This document shows positions 8,845-17,711 of a stretch of DNA of 33,628 nt, piece after piece. A program made the position numbers and the translations under genes. A model generated the notes under the pieces. That model was given only the letters and a program-made list of their open reading frames with translations, was not told where the DNA came from and did no database searches. The stretch comes from Acidobacteriia bacterium AH_259_A11_L15 (GTDB lineage: Bacteria > Acidobacteriota > Terriglobia > Acidiferrales > 2-02-FULL-67-57). Every line of letters starts with the position of its first letter. The first letter of the stretch is position 1. The stretch is taken from assembly GCA_027717655.1 (NCBI GenBank), contig JALLOH010000012.1:1-33628 (forward strand), given 5' to 3'.

Positions 8845-8981
8845 AGGGCGAGGCTTTATGCCTTGCCGAAAAGACCGGCAGGGAACCCTTCGGCTTCGCT
8901 CCCTTCGGCTCCGCTCCCTTCGACTTCGCTCAGGGTCTTCGCTCTGCTTCGACAGGGCAAGTAAACCCCTGCCCTACCCAG
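8845..8981. repeat. Long hairpin repeat, copy 2
   Basis: Second copy of the element at 6898-7012. Bases 8906-8959 match 6940-6993. The outer arms (TAGGGCGAGGC and CCCCTGCCCTA) differ from copy 1 mostly in paired positions. An extra CTTCGGCTTCGCTCC unit is present. Confidence 0.7.
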
Positions 8982-8989
8982 AATTTCTG

Positions 8990-9039
8990 GTGGGGCAGGC
9001 ATTCTTGCCTGCCCGCGCAGACAGGAATGTCTGCGCCAC
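8990..9039. repeat. 50-bp palindromic repeat, copy 2 of 3
   Basis: Same sequence as 6669-6718. It ends 2 bases before the stop codon of the membrane protein gene read leftward to 9042. Confidence 0.75.
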
Positions 9040-9041
9040 CG

Positions 9042-9968
9042 TCAGTGCTTCCTGACTAGCCGCCCCAATTCCCCGTAGCAGAAGTTGAACAGGGCGAAGC
9101 ATTCAATGGCGAAGGGCGGGAAGCCCAGGTAGCCCGGCAGCGGCATGGCGAACATCTTCCAGTCCTGTGCCACGGGGAAAATGTATTCCCAGCGCGCCCC
9201 CGCCCAGTAGTTCCAGAACTCCCACAGGAAACCGCAAAGCAACCCGGCCGCAAACAAGCAATAGATTCGCTGGCCGCGATTGCCCTCCAGGTCGCGCAGC
9301 AGCGAGTCGTGCCCGCGGCGGTAATTGGTCGGCTCGAGCAAAAACACAAACCCGAGCCAGACCAGCGCGAACAAATAGACGGCGAGCCCCTGGGGCAAGA
9401 ACAGCGGCACCACCAGGAACAGCATGCCCACTCCGATCATTCCTCGCTGTACGCCCAAGAACCAGCGCCAGCCGCGCGCCGACAGGTTCTTGGCCCAGCC
9501 GAGCGCCGCCAGCAAATCGGCCGACTCGAGCAGCGCCGGGATGATGGTGGCGTAGGCCCACGCCCGCGCCAGACTCTCCTCCAGCAGCCCCATCGCCGGC
9601 CCGTGGTAGACCCAGTTCTTCAAGTGCAGGTTGTAGCCCTCGAAGATGAGCCAGAGCGGGATCGAGAGCAGCGCCATCCCGGCGAACTGCCGCCGGTCGC
9701 TCCGCAGCAGCGACTTGCCTCGCAGCGAAAAGACGGCCGCGTCCACCGCCAGGATGTAGCCCGTCCACTGCCAGGGGGTGAAATAGGTGAAGAGGGGCTC
9801 GACTTGACGGAAGACCAGTAGCTCGCCCGCCAGCATCATCGCCAGCCCGACCCAGCCATAAACCGGGAAGCGGGCCCGACCAGGCTGCGCGAACCACCCC
9901 AGCACCACCAGAGTGACCGCCGCCACGGTCACCGCCACGCCCACTGTCACCAACGACACCGTCATCAT
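9042..9968 (-). CDS. Conserved multi-pass membrane protein
   Basis: 308 residues from tandem ATG codons at 9968/9965, with about eight hydrophobic helices spread along its length. The C-terminal segment (FLWEFWNYWAGARWEYIFP, then MPLPGYLGFPPFAIEC) is rich in Trp and Tyr and resembles membrane proteins distantly related to carotenoid/lycopene-cyclase-type folds, but I cannot assign a reaction. It is divergent from the APC permease with about 125 bp between them. A weak AAGG precedes the start. Confidence 0.8.
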   Translation of the reverse strand: MMTVSLVTVGVAVTVAAVTLVVLGWFAQPGRARFPVYGWVGLAMMLAGELLVFRQVEPLFTYFTPWQWTGYILAVDAAVFSLRGKSLLRSDRRQFAGMALLSIPLWLIFEGYNLHLKNWVYHGPAMGLLEESLARAWAYATIIPALLESADLLAALGWAKNLSARGWRWFLGVQRGMIGVGMLFLVVPLFLPQGLAVYLFALVWLGFVFLLEPTNYRRGHDSLLRDLEGNRGQRIYCLFAAGLLCGFLWEFWNYWAGARWEYIFPVAQDWKMFAMPLPGYLGFPPFAIECFALFNFCYGELGRLVRKH

Positions 9969-10093
9969 TCGCTACGTTACCTTACCTTGCCATTCCGAGC
10001 CCCGAATTATTCGGGGCGAGGAATCTGCTTTCTTGCCAGTTCCTGACCCTTGCGGCTATGCTGGGCGGCCTGCTTGCGCAGGCAAGCTTTTCC

Positions 10094-11467
10094 ATGGCGC
10101 AGGAAGAAAAACTCGTCCGCGGCCTGGGCCTGAAGGAAGCCACCGCGCTCAACATGATCGACATGGTGGGCATCGGGCCCTTCATCACCATCCCGCTCAT
10201 CATCGGGGCCATGAACGGCCCCCACGCCATGCTGGGCTGGATTCTCGGGGCGCTGCTGGCACTCTGCGACGGTCTGGTGTGGGCGCAACTGGGCGCGGCC
10301 ATGCCGCACGCCGGCGGCACCTACGTCTTCCTGCGCGAGGCCTACGGGCCGCGCGGCTGGGGCCGCCTGCTCTCCTTCCTCTTCATCTGGCAGATGCTCT
10401 TCCGCGCCCCGCTCTCGATGGCTTCGGGGCTCATCGGCTTTTCCGACTACGCCGACTATCTGCTGCCCGGACTGATTGGCCCCGACGGCGGCCGCACCCT
10501 GGAGCACCGGCTGCTGGCCGGCGGCCTCGGCCTCTTCATCATCTTCCTGCTCTACCGCCGCATCACCACCATCGGCAAGATGAGCCTGGTTCTCTTCCTC
10601 GTCGTCTTCGGCACCATCGCCTGGATCATCTTCGGCGGGCTGACGAACTTCAACGCCGCCAACGTGCTGGACTTCCCCGCCGGGGCCTTCGACTTCTGGG
10701 AATTCGCCTTCTGGACCGGCCTGGGGAACACCATGCTGGTGGCGCTCTACGACTACCTGGGCTACCAGAACGTCTGCTACCTGGGCGCCGAGATTCGCCA
10801 GCCCGCCCGCGTCATCCCCCGGGCGATCATTATTTCTATCCTGGGCATCGCCACTGTCTACCTGGTCATGAACATCGGCCTGATCAGCGTCATCCCCTGG
10901 CGGGAGGCGATGACCTCCAAGTACATCGTCTCGGACTTTATGGAGCGGCTCTACGGGCCGGCGGCCGCCCAAGTGGTGACGGTGCTCATCCTCATCGCCG
11001 CCTTCGCCTCCGTCTGGTCGCTGATGCTGGGCTACTCGCGCATTCCTTATGCGGCCGCGCTCGACGGCGGCTTCTTCCGATTCTTTAGCCGCGTCCACCC
11101 TCAGAAGAAGTTCCCCCACGTCTCCCTCCTCGCCGTGGGCGGCGTCACCGTGGCCTTCAGCCTGCTCTTCAAACTGAAAGAAGTGATCGTGGCGTTGATG
11201 GCCATCCGCATCCTGATTGAGTTCGTGGCGCAGGCGGTGGCAATTTTGGTGCTCCACCGCCGGGGCTTCCACTTCCCCTTCCGGATGTGGTTCTATCCCC
11301 TGCCGGCGCTCGCCGCCATCGGAATGTGGCTGGGGCTGTTCATTGCCACAGGGAAAACGTTTATCCTCATTGGGCTAGGGGTGCTGGCCGTAGGCATCGG
11401 GGTGTACCTGCTGCGGGCCCGGGTGCTGGCGGAGTTTCCCTTCGCGCCCAAAGAGATGACGGAATGA
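10094..11467 (+). CDS. APC-family amino acid permease
   Basis: 457 residues from the ATG at 10094, giving a natural cytoplasmic head (MAQEEKLVRGLGLKEAT); an ATG at 10058 would add 12 residues. The first helix carries MVGIGPFITIPLII, the unwound Gly-rich helix-1 motif that binds substrate in the APC superfamily, and about 12 helices follow. The conserved stretch YLGYQNVCYLGAEIRQPARV corresponds to the APC helix 6-7 region (E-x-x-P-x-R). Likely imports or exchanges an amino acid; substrate unknown. Its stop overlaps the next ATG (ATGA at 11464-11467), so it is coupled to the PIG-L gene. Confidence 0.9.
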   Translation: MAQEEKLVRGLGLKEATALNMIDMVGIGPFITIPLIIGAMNGPHAMLGWILGALLALCDGLVWAQLGAAMPHAGGTYVFLREAYGPRGWGRLLSFLFIWQMLFRAPLSMASGLIGFSDYADYLLPGLIGPDGGRTLEHRLLAGGLGLFIIFLLYRRITTIGKMSLVLFLVVFGTIAWIIFGGLTNFNAANVLDFPAGAFDFWEFAFWTGLGNTMLVALYDYLGYQNVCYLGAEIRQPARVIPRAIIISILGIATVYLVMNIGLISVIPWREAMTSKYIVSDFMERLYGPAAAQVVTVLILIAAFASVWSLMLGYSRIPYAAALDGGFFRFFSRVHPQKKFPHVSLLAVGGVTVAFSLLFKLKEVIVALMAIRILIEFVAQAVAILVLHRRGFHFPFRMWFYPLPALAAIGMWLGLFIATGKTFILIGLGVLAVGIGVYLLRARVLAEFPFAPKEMTE

Positions 11468-14199
11468 AAACTCGCGCCGCCCTCGCCACCGTTCTCCTGG
11501 CTGCGCTGGCTCTGCTGGTGTGGGCGCGCCCGGCGCCCCCGGCCGCCGGGCCGGCGGTTGCCCTGGAGGAGCGCCTGGCGCGGCTCTCCCGCTGGGGCAC
11601 CATCGTCTACGTCACTGCCCACCCCGACGACGAAAGCGCCGGCATCATCACCTATCTGGCCCGCGGCCTGCACACCCGCGTGGTCATCCTCTGCCTGACC
11701 CGCGGCGGGGGCGGCCAGAACCAGGTGGGCCCGGAGCTCGGGGAAGACCTGGCGCGCGTGCGCACTCGGGAGCTCCAACAAGCGGCCGCCGGCTACGGAG
11801 CCGAAGTGCGGTTCCTGGGGGCCGAGGACTTCGGCTACTCGAAGTCAATCCCAGAGACACTCGCCCACTGGAAGGAAGAAGCGGTGGTGGGCGAACTGGT
11901 GCGGCAAATCCGCGCCCTGCGCCCCCTGGCGGTCATCTCCCATTGGTCGGGCACCCCGCGCGACGGCGGGAACGCCCACCACCAGGTGGCCGGCCTGTTC
12001 ACCCGCCAGGCCTTCGCCCTGGCGGGTGAGCCCAGCGCCTACCCCGCGCAAATCCTCCGCGGCCTCAAGCCCTGGCAGCCGCGCTACCTGCTGATTCGCA
12101 GCTACAGCGCCGAGCGCGGCGACTTCCCCGTCCCGGTGCGCGACTCCCCCCCGATGGCCGGGAAGACTTACGAAGAGCTGGCCTGGGAAGCCTTCCAGAA
12201 CCACCGCAGCCAGGGACTGCACCGGATAAGCCTCAGCGACCTGAGGAATTTCATTCGCGAGTACTACCTGCGGGTCGAGGCCACGCTGCGCGACGGGCCG
12301 CCGCCGCCCACGCACGTCGCCGAGCTGGCGCCCGACCTGGCCTCACTGCCACAACTCTTTCCCTCGGTCCAGCTCCCCGCCGGGTGGCTGGAAGGCATGG
12401 TGGAGGCGGTGGAGTGGGCCGACCGCGCCCGCGAGCAGTTCCGCGCCGACCGGCCCGCCGAAGCCGCCGCCGCCCTGGTCGAAGGCGCAGCGTTGCTCGA
12501 CGAGTTGCGCCGGGAAATTCCGCCGGGTGAGCCGGGTTCTGAGGCCGCCTCCCTGCAGCTGCTGCTCGCCGATCGGCAAGCGGAGTTCCTGCGCGCCGCC
12601 GCCGAGCTGGCCGGCGTGCGCCTGGAAGCGCTGACGGACCGGGCCGTGTTCACGCCCGGGGAAGGCGTGTGGGTCGGGCTGGATTTGACCGTCGGCCGGC
12701 CGGCCGTGTTCGACCGCGCTGGCTTTGCCGTCAAACGGCTGCAATTGGCCGCCCCCGAAGATTGGACGGTGGAGCCGGTGCTGGAGGGAAGCCCGCCCGG
12801 CCTGCACACCGAATACGTCACCCACATTCCGGAAGCGGCCGACCCCGCGCATGCCCCCTTCCCGGCGCTGCGGGGCATGGCTCTGCTGACCACGGGTTCC
12901 TTGCAGGTCGAGATTTTCGAACCGGTGCGGGGGCTGACCGGGGAGGAAATCGAGCGCCGGAGCGTCTGGGAGCGGTTGGACCCGCGCCGCTTGTTCGGAG
13001 CCACCGAAGCGGAAACCCGCACCAGCCCCGTGCTGGAGCCGGTCAGCCTGGCCCCGGCGGTCACTCTGGAGGTGCAGCCGGAGCTGCGCTTGCTGCGCTC
13101 TTCGCCCGGAGAGACTACCTACGACGTGTGGGTGCGGGTCTGGAGCCATCGTCCCGATTCCGAGAAGGTCTCCGTCTGGCTCGACGTCCCCACCGGCTGG
13201 TACACCCCCGCGCCGCAGCAGCTTGAGCTGAACACCGTGGGCGCCGCCACCGTGCGCTTCTCGCTCAAGCTTCCCGGGCGGGTGCCCCGGGGAAGCTACG
13301 AAATCCAAGCGAAAGCCCGGCGGGGCCGCCAAACTTTTTCCTTGGCCCGCCGGCGGTGGTTGGCGGCCTCCAGCGCTCCGCCCTACCGGTTCGTACCGGC
13401 CACCGCGCGCCTGGAGGTGCTCGACCTCGACGTCCCCCCCGGGCTGCGCGTCGGCTACGTCGGCTTCAACCACGACTTGGTGCCGGCCTTGCTGGCCCAG
13501 CTCGGCGTGACCGTGGACATGCTCGACGAGCGCGCCCTGGCCGCTCGGCCGCTCGCCCCCTACGACGCCCTCCTCATCGCCACCCGGGCCTACGACTACC
13601 GAGAGGACCTGGCCAAGCAGCAGACTCGCTTGCTCGACTACGTCCGGCAGGGCGGCACGCTTATCGTGGAGCTCCAGGGGCGCTCGTGGGACCCGAAAGC
13701 GTTCGCCCCCTATCCCGCCGAGAAGCCCGGCAACCGCAACCTGCGGGTGACCGACCCGACGGCGCCGGTGCGCCTGCTCCAGCCCGAGCACCCCGCGCTG
13801 AACTTCCCCAACCGCATTGACGCCAACGACTGGGAGGGCTGGGTGCAGGAGCGCGGGCTCTACTTTTGGCAGAGCTGGTCGCCGGAGTACGCGCCGCTCA
13901 TCGAGCTGGCCGACCCGGGCGAGGAACCCCTGCGGGGCTCGCTGCTTTACGCCCGCGACGGGGAAGGGGCCTACATTTATTGCGGCCTGGCGCTTTTCCG
14001 CCAGGTGCGCGCCGGCGTCCCCGGCGGCGTCCGGCTCTACCTCAACCTGCTCAGCCAAAGTCGGGCCTTGAGGAAAACCGGGGTCAGGCCAGCGGCTTCC
14101 CTGTCCCGCCTGTCCCGAACGACGTCGAGGGAAGCCACGACGAGGGAAGCGAAGCCGAGGGACGCCGCTGGCTTCCCCGGGCAGAAGCCCGGGGACTGA
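11464..14199 (+). CDS. Large secreted PIG-L (LmbE-like) deacetylase
   Basis: 911 residues with a signal peptide (MKTRAALATVLLAALALLVW). The N-terminal domain is a PIG-L zinc-dependent N-acetyl-sugar deacetylase: AHPDDE (His53, Asp55, Asp56) and NAHHQVAG (His172/173). The middle (about 340-640) looks like beta-sandwich domains with a helical linker; the C-terminal part (about 650-870) resembles a ThuA/glutamine-amidotransferase-like flavodoxin fold. Such long PIG-L proteins occur in Acidobacteriota and Bacteroidota; substrates are unknown. The start overlaps the permease stop, suggesting a transport-plus-processing pair. The last about 40 residues come from an inverted-repeat element (14088-14172), so the natural end was probably near 14070. 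Confidence 0.88.
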   Translation: MKTRAALATVLLAALALLVWARPAPPAAGPAVALEERLARLSRWGTIVYVTAHPDDESAGIITYLARGLHTRVVILCLTRGGGGQNQVGPELGEDLARVRTRELQQAAAGYGAEVRFLGAEDFGYSKSIPETLAHWKEEAVVGELVRQIRALRPLAVISHWSGTPRDGGNAHHQVAGLFTRQAFALAGEPSAYPAQILRGLKPWQPRYLLIRSYSAERGDFPVPVRDSPPMAGKTYEELAWEAFQNHRSQGLHRISLSDLRNFIREYYLRVEATLRDGPPPPTHVAELAPDLASLPQLFPSVQLPAGWLEGMVEAVEWADRAREQFRADRPAEAAAALVEGAALLDELRREIPPGEPGSEAASLQLLLADRQAEFLRAAAELAGVRLEALTDRAVFTPGEGVWVGLDLTVGRPAVFDRAGFAVKRLQLAAPEDWTVEPVLEGSPPGLHTEYVTHIPEAADPAHAPFPALRGMALLTTGSLQVEIFEPVRGLTGEEIERRSVWERLDPRRLFGATEAETRTSPVLEPVSLAPAVTLEVQPELRLLRSSPGETTYDVWVRVWSHRPDSEKVSVWLDVPTGWYTPAPQQLELNTVGAATVRFSLKLPGRVPRGSYEIQAKARRGRQTFSLARRRWLAASSAPPYRFVPATARLEVLDLDVPPGLRVGYVGFNHDLVPALLAQLGVTVDMLDERALAARPLAPYDALLIATRAYDYREDLAKQQTRLLDYVRQGGTLIVELQGRSWDPKAFAPYPAEKPGNRNLRVTDPTAPVRLLQPEHPALNFPNRIDANDWEGWVQERGLYFWQSWSPEYAPLIELADPGEEPLRGSLLYARDGEGAYIYCGLALFRQVRAGVPGGVRLYLNLLSQSRALRKTGVRPAASLSRLSRTTSREATTREAKPRDAAGFPGQKPGD
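14088..14172. repeat. Inverted repeat reading into the PIG-L 3' end
   Basis: GCCAGCGGC at 14088-14096 pairs with GCCGCTGGC at 14164-14172; between them are GTCGAGGGAAGC and GAAGCCGAGGGA units related to the dispersed repeat cores. The PIG-L reading frame passes straight through. Confidence 0.6.
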
Positions 14200-14264
14200 A
14201 CTGGGTAAGTTCTCGGTCATATGAAATCGGTCGCAGTCGAGCAGCTAACAAGCAGGAGGGCACC

Positions 14265-15266
14265 ATGCCCGAGATTCGCCAGAACATCATCACCCGCCAG
14301 TGGGTCATCATCGCCACCGAGCGCGCCCGGCGGCCCGACCAGTTCTGCAGCGACGACCAACTGCGCGTCGACCTCCCCGCGCGCGTGCCCACCTGCCCGT
14401 TCTGTCCGGGCAACGAAGCCCAGACCCCGCCGGAAACCTTCCGCGACCCGAAAAAGGGAAAGTGGAAGGTCCGGGTAGTGCCCAACAAGTTCGCCGCCCT
14501 CGCCGCCGAGGGCGACCTGGTGCGGATGCACCTGGGGCTGAAACGCACCATCACCGGCGTGGGCTTGCACGAGGTGGTCGTCGAGACCCCGGAGCACAAC
14601 CTCACCCTGGCGCAGATGGAAGACGAAGACGTGGAACGGGTGCTGCGGACGTTTCTGGAGCGCTACCACGCCGTGCTGGCCGACCCGCGGGTGGAGCAGG
14701 TGACCCTGTTCAAGAACCACGGCCCCGCCGCGGGCACCTCGATCGAGCACCCGCACTCGCAGCTCATCGGCACCCCCATCATCCCCTCGGAGGTGATCGA
14801 GCGCTTGGAGACCGCGCTGGACTTCTTCAACAACACCGCCGGCGACTGCCTCTTTTGCGTCACCCGGAATGACGAAGTGGAAGAACGCGTCCGAGTGATC
14901 ATCGAGAGCGCCCACTTCGCCGCCTTCATCCCCTTCGCCGCCCTCTCCCCCTTCCACACCTGGATTTTCCCCAAGCGTCACTCGGCTTCCTTCGGCAATA
15001 TCCAGCCGGAAGAGCTCTCTGACCTGGCGCGGGTGCTGCGGCGGCTGCTGCGAAAGCTCTACGACGGGCTGGCGGACCCGGACTACAACTTCACCATCCG
15101 CACCGCCCCCAAGGAATCCAACCGGGTGAAGTACTACCACTGGTACATGAGCGTGGTGCCGCGGGTGACCAAGATCGCCGGGTTCGAGCTGGGCTCGGGG
15201 ATGTTCATCAACACCGCCCTGCCCGAAGCCTCGGCCGAGTACCTGCGCGGTATCGAGGTAGAATGA
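14265..15266 (+). CDS. galT: Galactose-1-phosphate uridylyltransferase
   Basis: 333 residues, ATG at 14265 with AGGAGG six bases before it. A HIT-superfamily nucleotidyltransferase: CPFC (Cys44, Cys47) with later residues binds a structural metal, and HPHSQ (His162-His164-Gln166) holds the nucleophilic His164 that takes the UMP. It swaps UMP between UDP-glucose and galactose-1-phosphate in the Leloir pathway, although some bacterial relatives act on other sugar phosphates or as ADP-glucose phosphorylases. No galK or galE is adjacent, so the pathway assignment rests on the family alone. DoxX follows 34 bases downstream. Confidence 0.88.
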   Translation: MPEIRQNIITRQWVIIATERARRPDQFCSDDQLRVDLPARVPTCPFCPGNEAQTPPETFRDPKKGKWKVRVVPNKFAALAAEGDLVRMHLGLKRTITGVGLHEVVVETPEHNLTLAQMEDEDVERVLRTFLERYHAVLADPRVEQVTLFKNHGPAAGTSIEHPHSQLIGTPIIPSEVIERLETALDFFNNTAGDCLFCVTRNDEVEERVRVIIESAHFAAFIPFAALSPFHTWIFPKRHSASFGNIQPEELSDLARVLRRLLRKLYDGLADPDYNFTIRTAPKESNRVKYYHWYMSVVPRVTKIAGFELGSGMFINTALPEASAEYLRGIEVE

Positions 15267-15300
15267 GTCCCGGAGGAGACTTATCCAAGGAGGGGAACTG

Positions 15301-15786
15301 GTGGGCTTCCTGAGCGAGAGTCGAGCGCAAGTCGTGCCGCGGATGTTGCTGGTGGTGCTTCGAGTCTACATCGGAGTCCTGTTTCTGCGGGCGGGCTGGC
15401 CCAAAGTGAAGGCCGGCAGCGGCTGGCCCGACCGCATGGTGAGCTTCCTGGAGCGGGTGCTGCCCAACAGCTACGAGTTCTACAAGGGGTTTCTCGAAAA
15501 CGTGGTGATCCCGAATAAGGCGCTGTTCGGCACCCTGGTGGCCTGGGGCGAGCTGCTGGTGGGGGTCGCGCTGCTGCTCGGCCTGCTGACCCGGCTGGCG
15601 GCGCTGATGGGCATCGTGATGACCGGCAACTACCTCCTGGCCAAGGGCGCCTCCTGGCTCTCGCCCACCAACAACAATGCGCTGTTCATTTTCATTCTAT
15701 CGGTGGTGCTGCTGGGCGCCGCCGGCCGCGCTCTGGGCGCCGACTACTTCCTGGCCAAGAAGTGGCCCCGCCTCCCCCTCTGGTGA
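15301..15786 (+). CDS. DoxX-family membrane protein
   Basis: 161 residues from a GTG at 15301 with a strong AAGGAGGGG at 15288-15296. It has four hydrophobic helices and the DoxX pattern: RVYIGVLFLRAGWPKV near the start, a GELLVGVALLLGLLTRLAAL segment, then a closing helix. DoxX proteins are small inner-membrane proteins, some linked to quinone-dependent redox reactions or thiol stress; a precise role cannot be given. It follows galT closely and may share its transcript. Confidence 0.9.
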   Translation: MGFLSESRAQVVPRMLLVVLRVYIGVLFLRAGWPKVKAGSGWPDRMVSFLERVLPNSYEFYKGFLENVVIPNKALFGTLVAWGELLVGVALLLGLLTRLAALMGIVMTGNYLLAKGASWLSPTNNNALFIFILSVVLLGAAGRALGADYFLAKKWPRLPLW

Positions 15787-15811
15787 CCAGTCTCTAAGAG
15801 GTCTTTTTCTG

Positions 15812-15861
15812 GTGGGGCAGGCATTCCTGCCTGCCCGCGCAGACAGGAATGTCTGCGCTAC
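15812..15861. repeat. 50-bp palindromic repeat, copy 3 of 3
   Basis: Same element as 6669 and 8990, with a C for T in the first loop and CTAC for CCAC at the right end. It lies 25 bases after the DoxX stop. Downstream, 15925-15944 holds another dispersed core. No gene in 15787-15952. Confidence 0.7.
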
Positions 15862-15924
15862 CAACAACGAGCAACCGCCATCTCCAAACCTTGCCGGGTC
15901 AACTGGTCGCTTGTCGCCGGCTAG

Positions 15925-15994
15925 CCCTGAGCGAAGTCGAAGGGTCGCTAGCTCAGACGGGTTCGATGCCCTCAATGGTGCGGTAGGTGTCGCG
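15925..15994 (-). pseudogene. Acetate kinase 3'-end remnant
   Basis: Bases 15953-15994 on the minus strand encode RDTYRTIEGIEPV and a stop, the same 13 residues that end the intact ackA (17712-17753), with two silent differences (ATT for ATC, CCC for CCG). The adjoining GCTAGCTCAGA and CCCTGAGCGAAGTCGAAGGG (15925-15944) are shared with 17684-17711. The amine oxidase stop codon lies only 5 bases from this remnant, so similar direct repeats bracket that gene. Confidence 0.75.
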
Positions 15995-15999
15995 GATCT

Positions 16000-17514
16000 T
16001 TATGCTGCCCGAACCTCTTCCTGGGCGGCCGCTTCGTTCACCTCGCGAGCCGCGCGGTTGCCGGACTCCAGCGCTCCCTGCATCCAGCGAATCCACGCCG
16101 AGGTGTGATCGCCGGCGAAATGCACCCGGCCTTCCGGCCGAGCTATGTGTGGCCAGAGTTCGCTCATCTGTCCGGGCTTGTACCAGGAGGAGGCCCCTCG
16201 CGCCCACGGATCTTCATCCCAGCACTTAGAGACCCCGCCCTCAAAGTGCTCCCGCATCCCCGGGAAGACTTTCTCCATCTGCTCCAGCACGAAGCTGACT
16301 CGCTCACTCTCGGTCAGGGCACAAATCCCACGCGCTTGCGGCCCCCCGGAATAGGATTGCAAGATGCCGCGCGGCCCTGGCTGGTGCCGTGTCATGTGGT
16401 AAACAGCCTCGATGGGAAGGTCGGTGAGAGCAAAGCCCATCAAGCCTTGCTCTTCCTGCCAAAACCTTGTCCTAGACTGCAACGAGACCCGGGCAGCGGA
16501 GAAATAAGGCAACTCCTCTACCGCTCGCCGTTTCTCCGGGGAAAACGGGGGGATCACTTCGATGTGGCGCAACACGGAAAAGGGAATGGCGCAGATCAAG
16601 TAGTCACCGGCTAGCCTGTGGTGCGTTCCCGCCTGCCGAAAAATCGCGCGCACCTCACGTTCCTCCCGTTCAATCCGTGTAACCGGTGAACCGTAGCGAA
16701 TCCTGTCTTTCAAGTGTTCTGCGAAGGCGCGGGGCAGAAGGTCGTTGCCTCCTCGAATCTCGTACCAATTTTTCGCCCCTTGCAAGTGGACGCTGTCGCG
16801 TAGCACCGTCAGTGCGGATACGCTCTCGGGCCCGTCGCCCCACAGAAAGCTTCCCGTCAATAGAGCTATGGCTTCCGAGGACAAACCCTGATCTCGCAAG
16901 AAATCCGTGTAAGTCATCTCGTCATAGTTTTTAACCGATTGCACGGACCAATCTGGCGCGCTCGGATCGCCGATTTCCTCCAGTACCTCCTTGGGCATGA
17001 AATACTTCCCCCAAAGGCCCCAGTGCCCCAGCTCTTCCTCTTCTGGAGTCAGCTCGAACGGATGCTCGGGTTTCTCCACATCCTCCCTGTACACCATTCG
17101 TTTCTCGCGCAAGTATTCCACCCAGGCCAATTTGTGGGGCAAGGGCGGGTTGAGTGGCAGGTGGAAGAGTTGGACATATTTCAGCGTAAGGTTGTGGGTG
17201 TCAGGAATGTGGATCGCACCCACCTCCGCATGCAATCCGTCCGAGAACGGGTCGCGCAAAGTCAGCACCCGACCGCCGGGGCGCGTTTGCGCTTCCAAGA
17301 CCGTGACCTCGTGCCCCGCCTGCGTCAGCTCATAGGCAGCCGATAGCCCGGCCAGCCCTGCACCCAGGACGATCACTTTCTTGGGCGGGCCGATTCGTTC
17401 CAGGGACTTTGAGGGCGAAGCCAACAGGTCAAGCCCGGAGGTAGAGAGTGCGGCCGCCGCCAGGGCAGTGTCCTTCAAGAATTCTCTCCGACTGATGGGG
17501 TAGCGCACACGCAC
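16000..17514 (-). CDS. Flavin-dependent amine oxidase, Tat-exported
   Basis: 504 residues from a GTG at 17514; no ATG is available before an upstream TAG. The N-terminus has a twin-arginine signal (SRREFLKD, Arg9-Arg10, then an Ala-rich core), so the folded flavoprotein should be exported. The FAD-binding Rossmann motif VIVLGAGLAGLSAAYEL (about 47-63) is followed by the GGR motif in RPGGRVLTLRD; the C-terminal GRVHFAGDHTS (about 465) is the second FAD contact. It belongs to the monoamine oxidase/L-amino-acid oxidase group and should oxidise an amine to an imine, making H2O2; substrate unknown. The gene is less GC-rich than its neighbours and sits between two copies of the ackA 3' end, suggesting acquisition. 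Confidence 0.88.
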   Translation of the reverse strand: MRVRYPISRREFLKDTALAAAALSTSGLDLLASPSKSLERIGPPKKVIVLGAGLAGLSAAYELTQAGHEVTVLEAQTRPGGRVLTLRDPFSDGLHAEVGAIHIPDTHNLTLKYVQLFHLPLNPPLPHKLAWVEYLREKRMVYREDVEKPEHPFELTPEEEELGHWGLWGKYFMPKEVLEEIGDPSAPDWSVQSVKNYDEMTYTDFLRDQGLSSEAIALLTGSFLWGDGPESVSALTVLRDSVHLQGAKNWYEIRGGNDLLPRAFAEHLKDRIRYGSPVTRIEREEREVRAIFRQAGTHHRLAGDYLICAIPFSVLRHIEVIPPFSPEKRRAVEELPYFSAARVSLQSRTRFWQEEQGLMGFALTDLPIEAVYHMTRHQPGPRGILQSYSGGPQARGICALTESERVSFVLEQMEKVFPGMREHFEGGVSKCWDEDPWARGASSWYKPGQMSELWPHIARPEGRVHFAGDHTSAWIRWMQGALESGNRAAREVNEAAAQEEVRAA

Positions 17515-17576
17515 GTCCCAGACTAAGGAATCAGGCTAGTCCTTCCGGCTGTGCGGATTGAGCTGGCATTGAGCCG

Positions 17577-17606
17577 ATGTTGCCTCAACGCGCTATGAAC
17601 TGTCAA
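17577..17606 (-). promoter_or_regulatory. Possible promoter of the amine oxidase gene
   Basis: On the minus strand a perfect TTGACA (17606-17601) is followed after 18 bases by CAACAT (17582-17577). The -35 is good and the -10 weak. The resulting leader would be about 60 bases. Confidence 0.35.
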
Positions 17607-17683
17607 TTACTTTGAAGCGGGCGCCGAGCACCTCCTCCGGACTCTTGCTTGTTGCTGGCCACCGGTCACCGGGCACCGGCCTG

Positions 17684-17703
17684 CCCTGAGCGAAGTCGAA
17701 GGG
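17684..17703. repeat. Dispersed CCCTGAGCGAAGTCGAAGGG core
   Basis: Directly downstream of the ackA stop. The same core plus the same flank lies next to the ackA remnant at 15925. The preceding bases (about 17650-17680) are small ACCGGTCACCGGGCACCGG-type repeats. Confidence 0.7.
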
Positions 17704-17711
17704 TCACTAGC

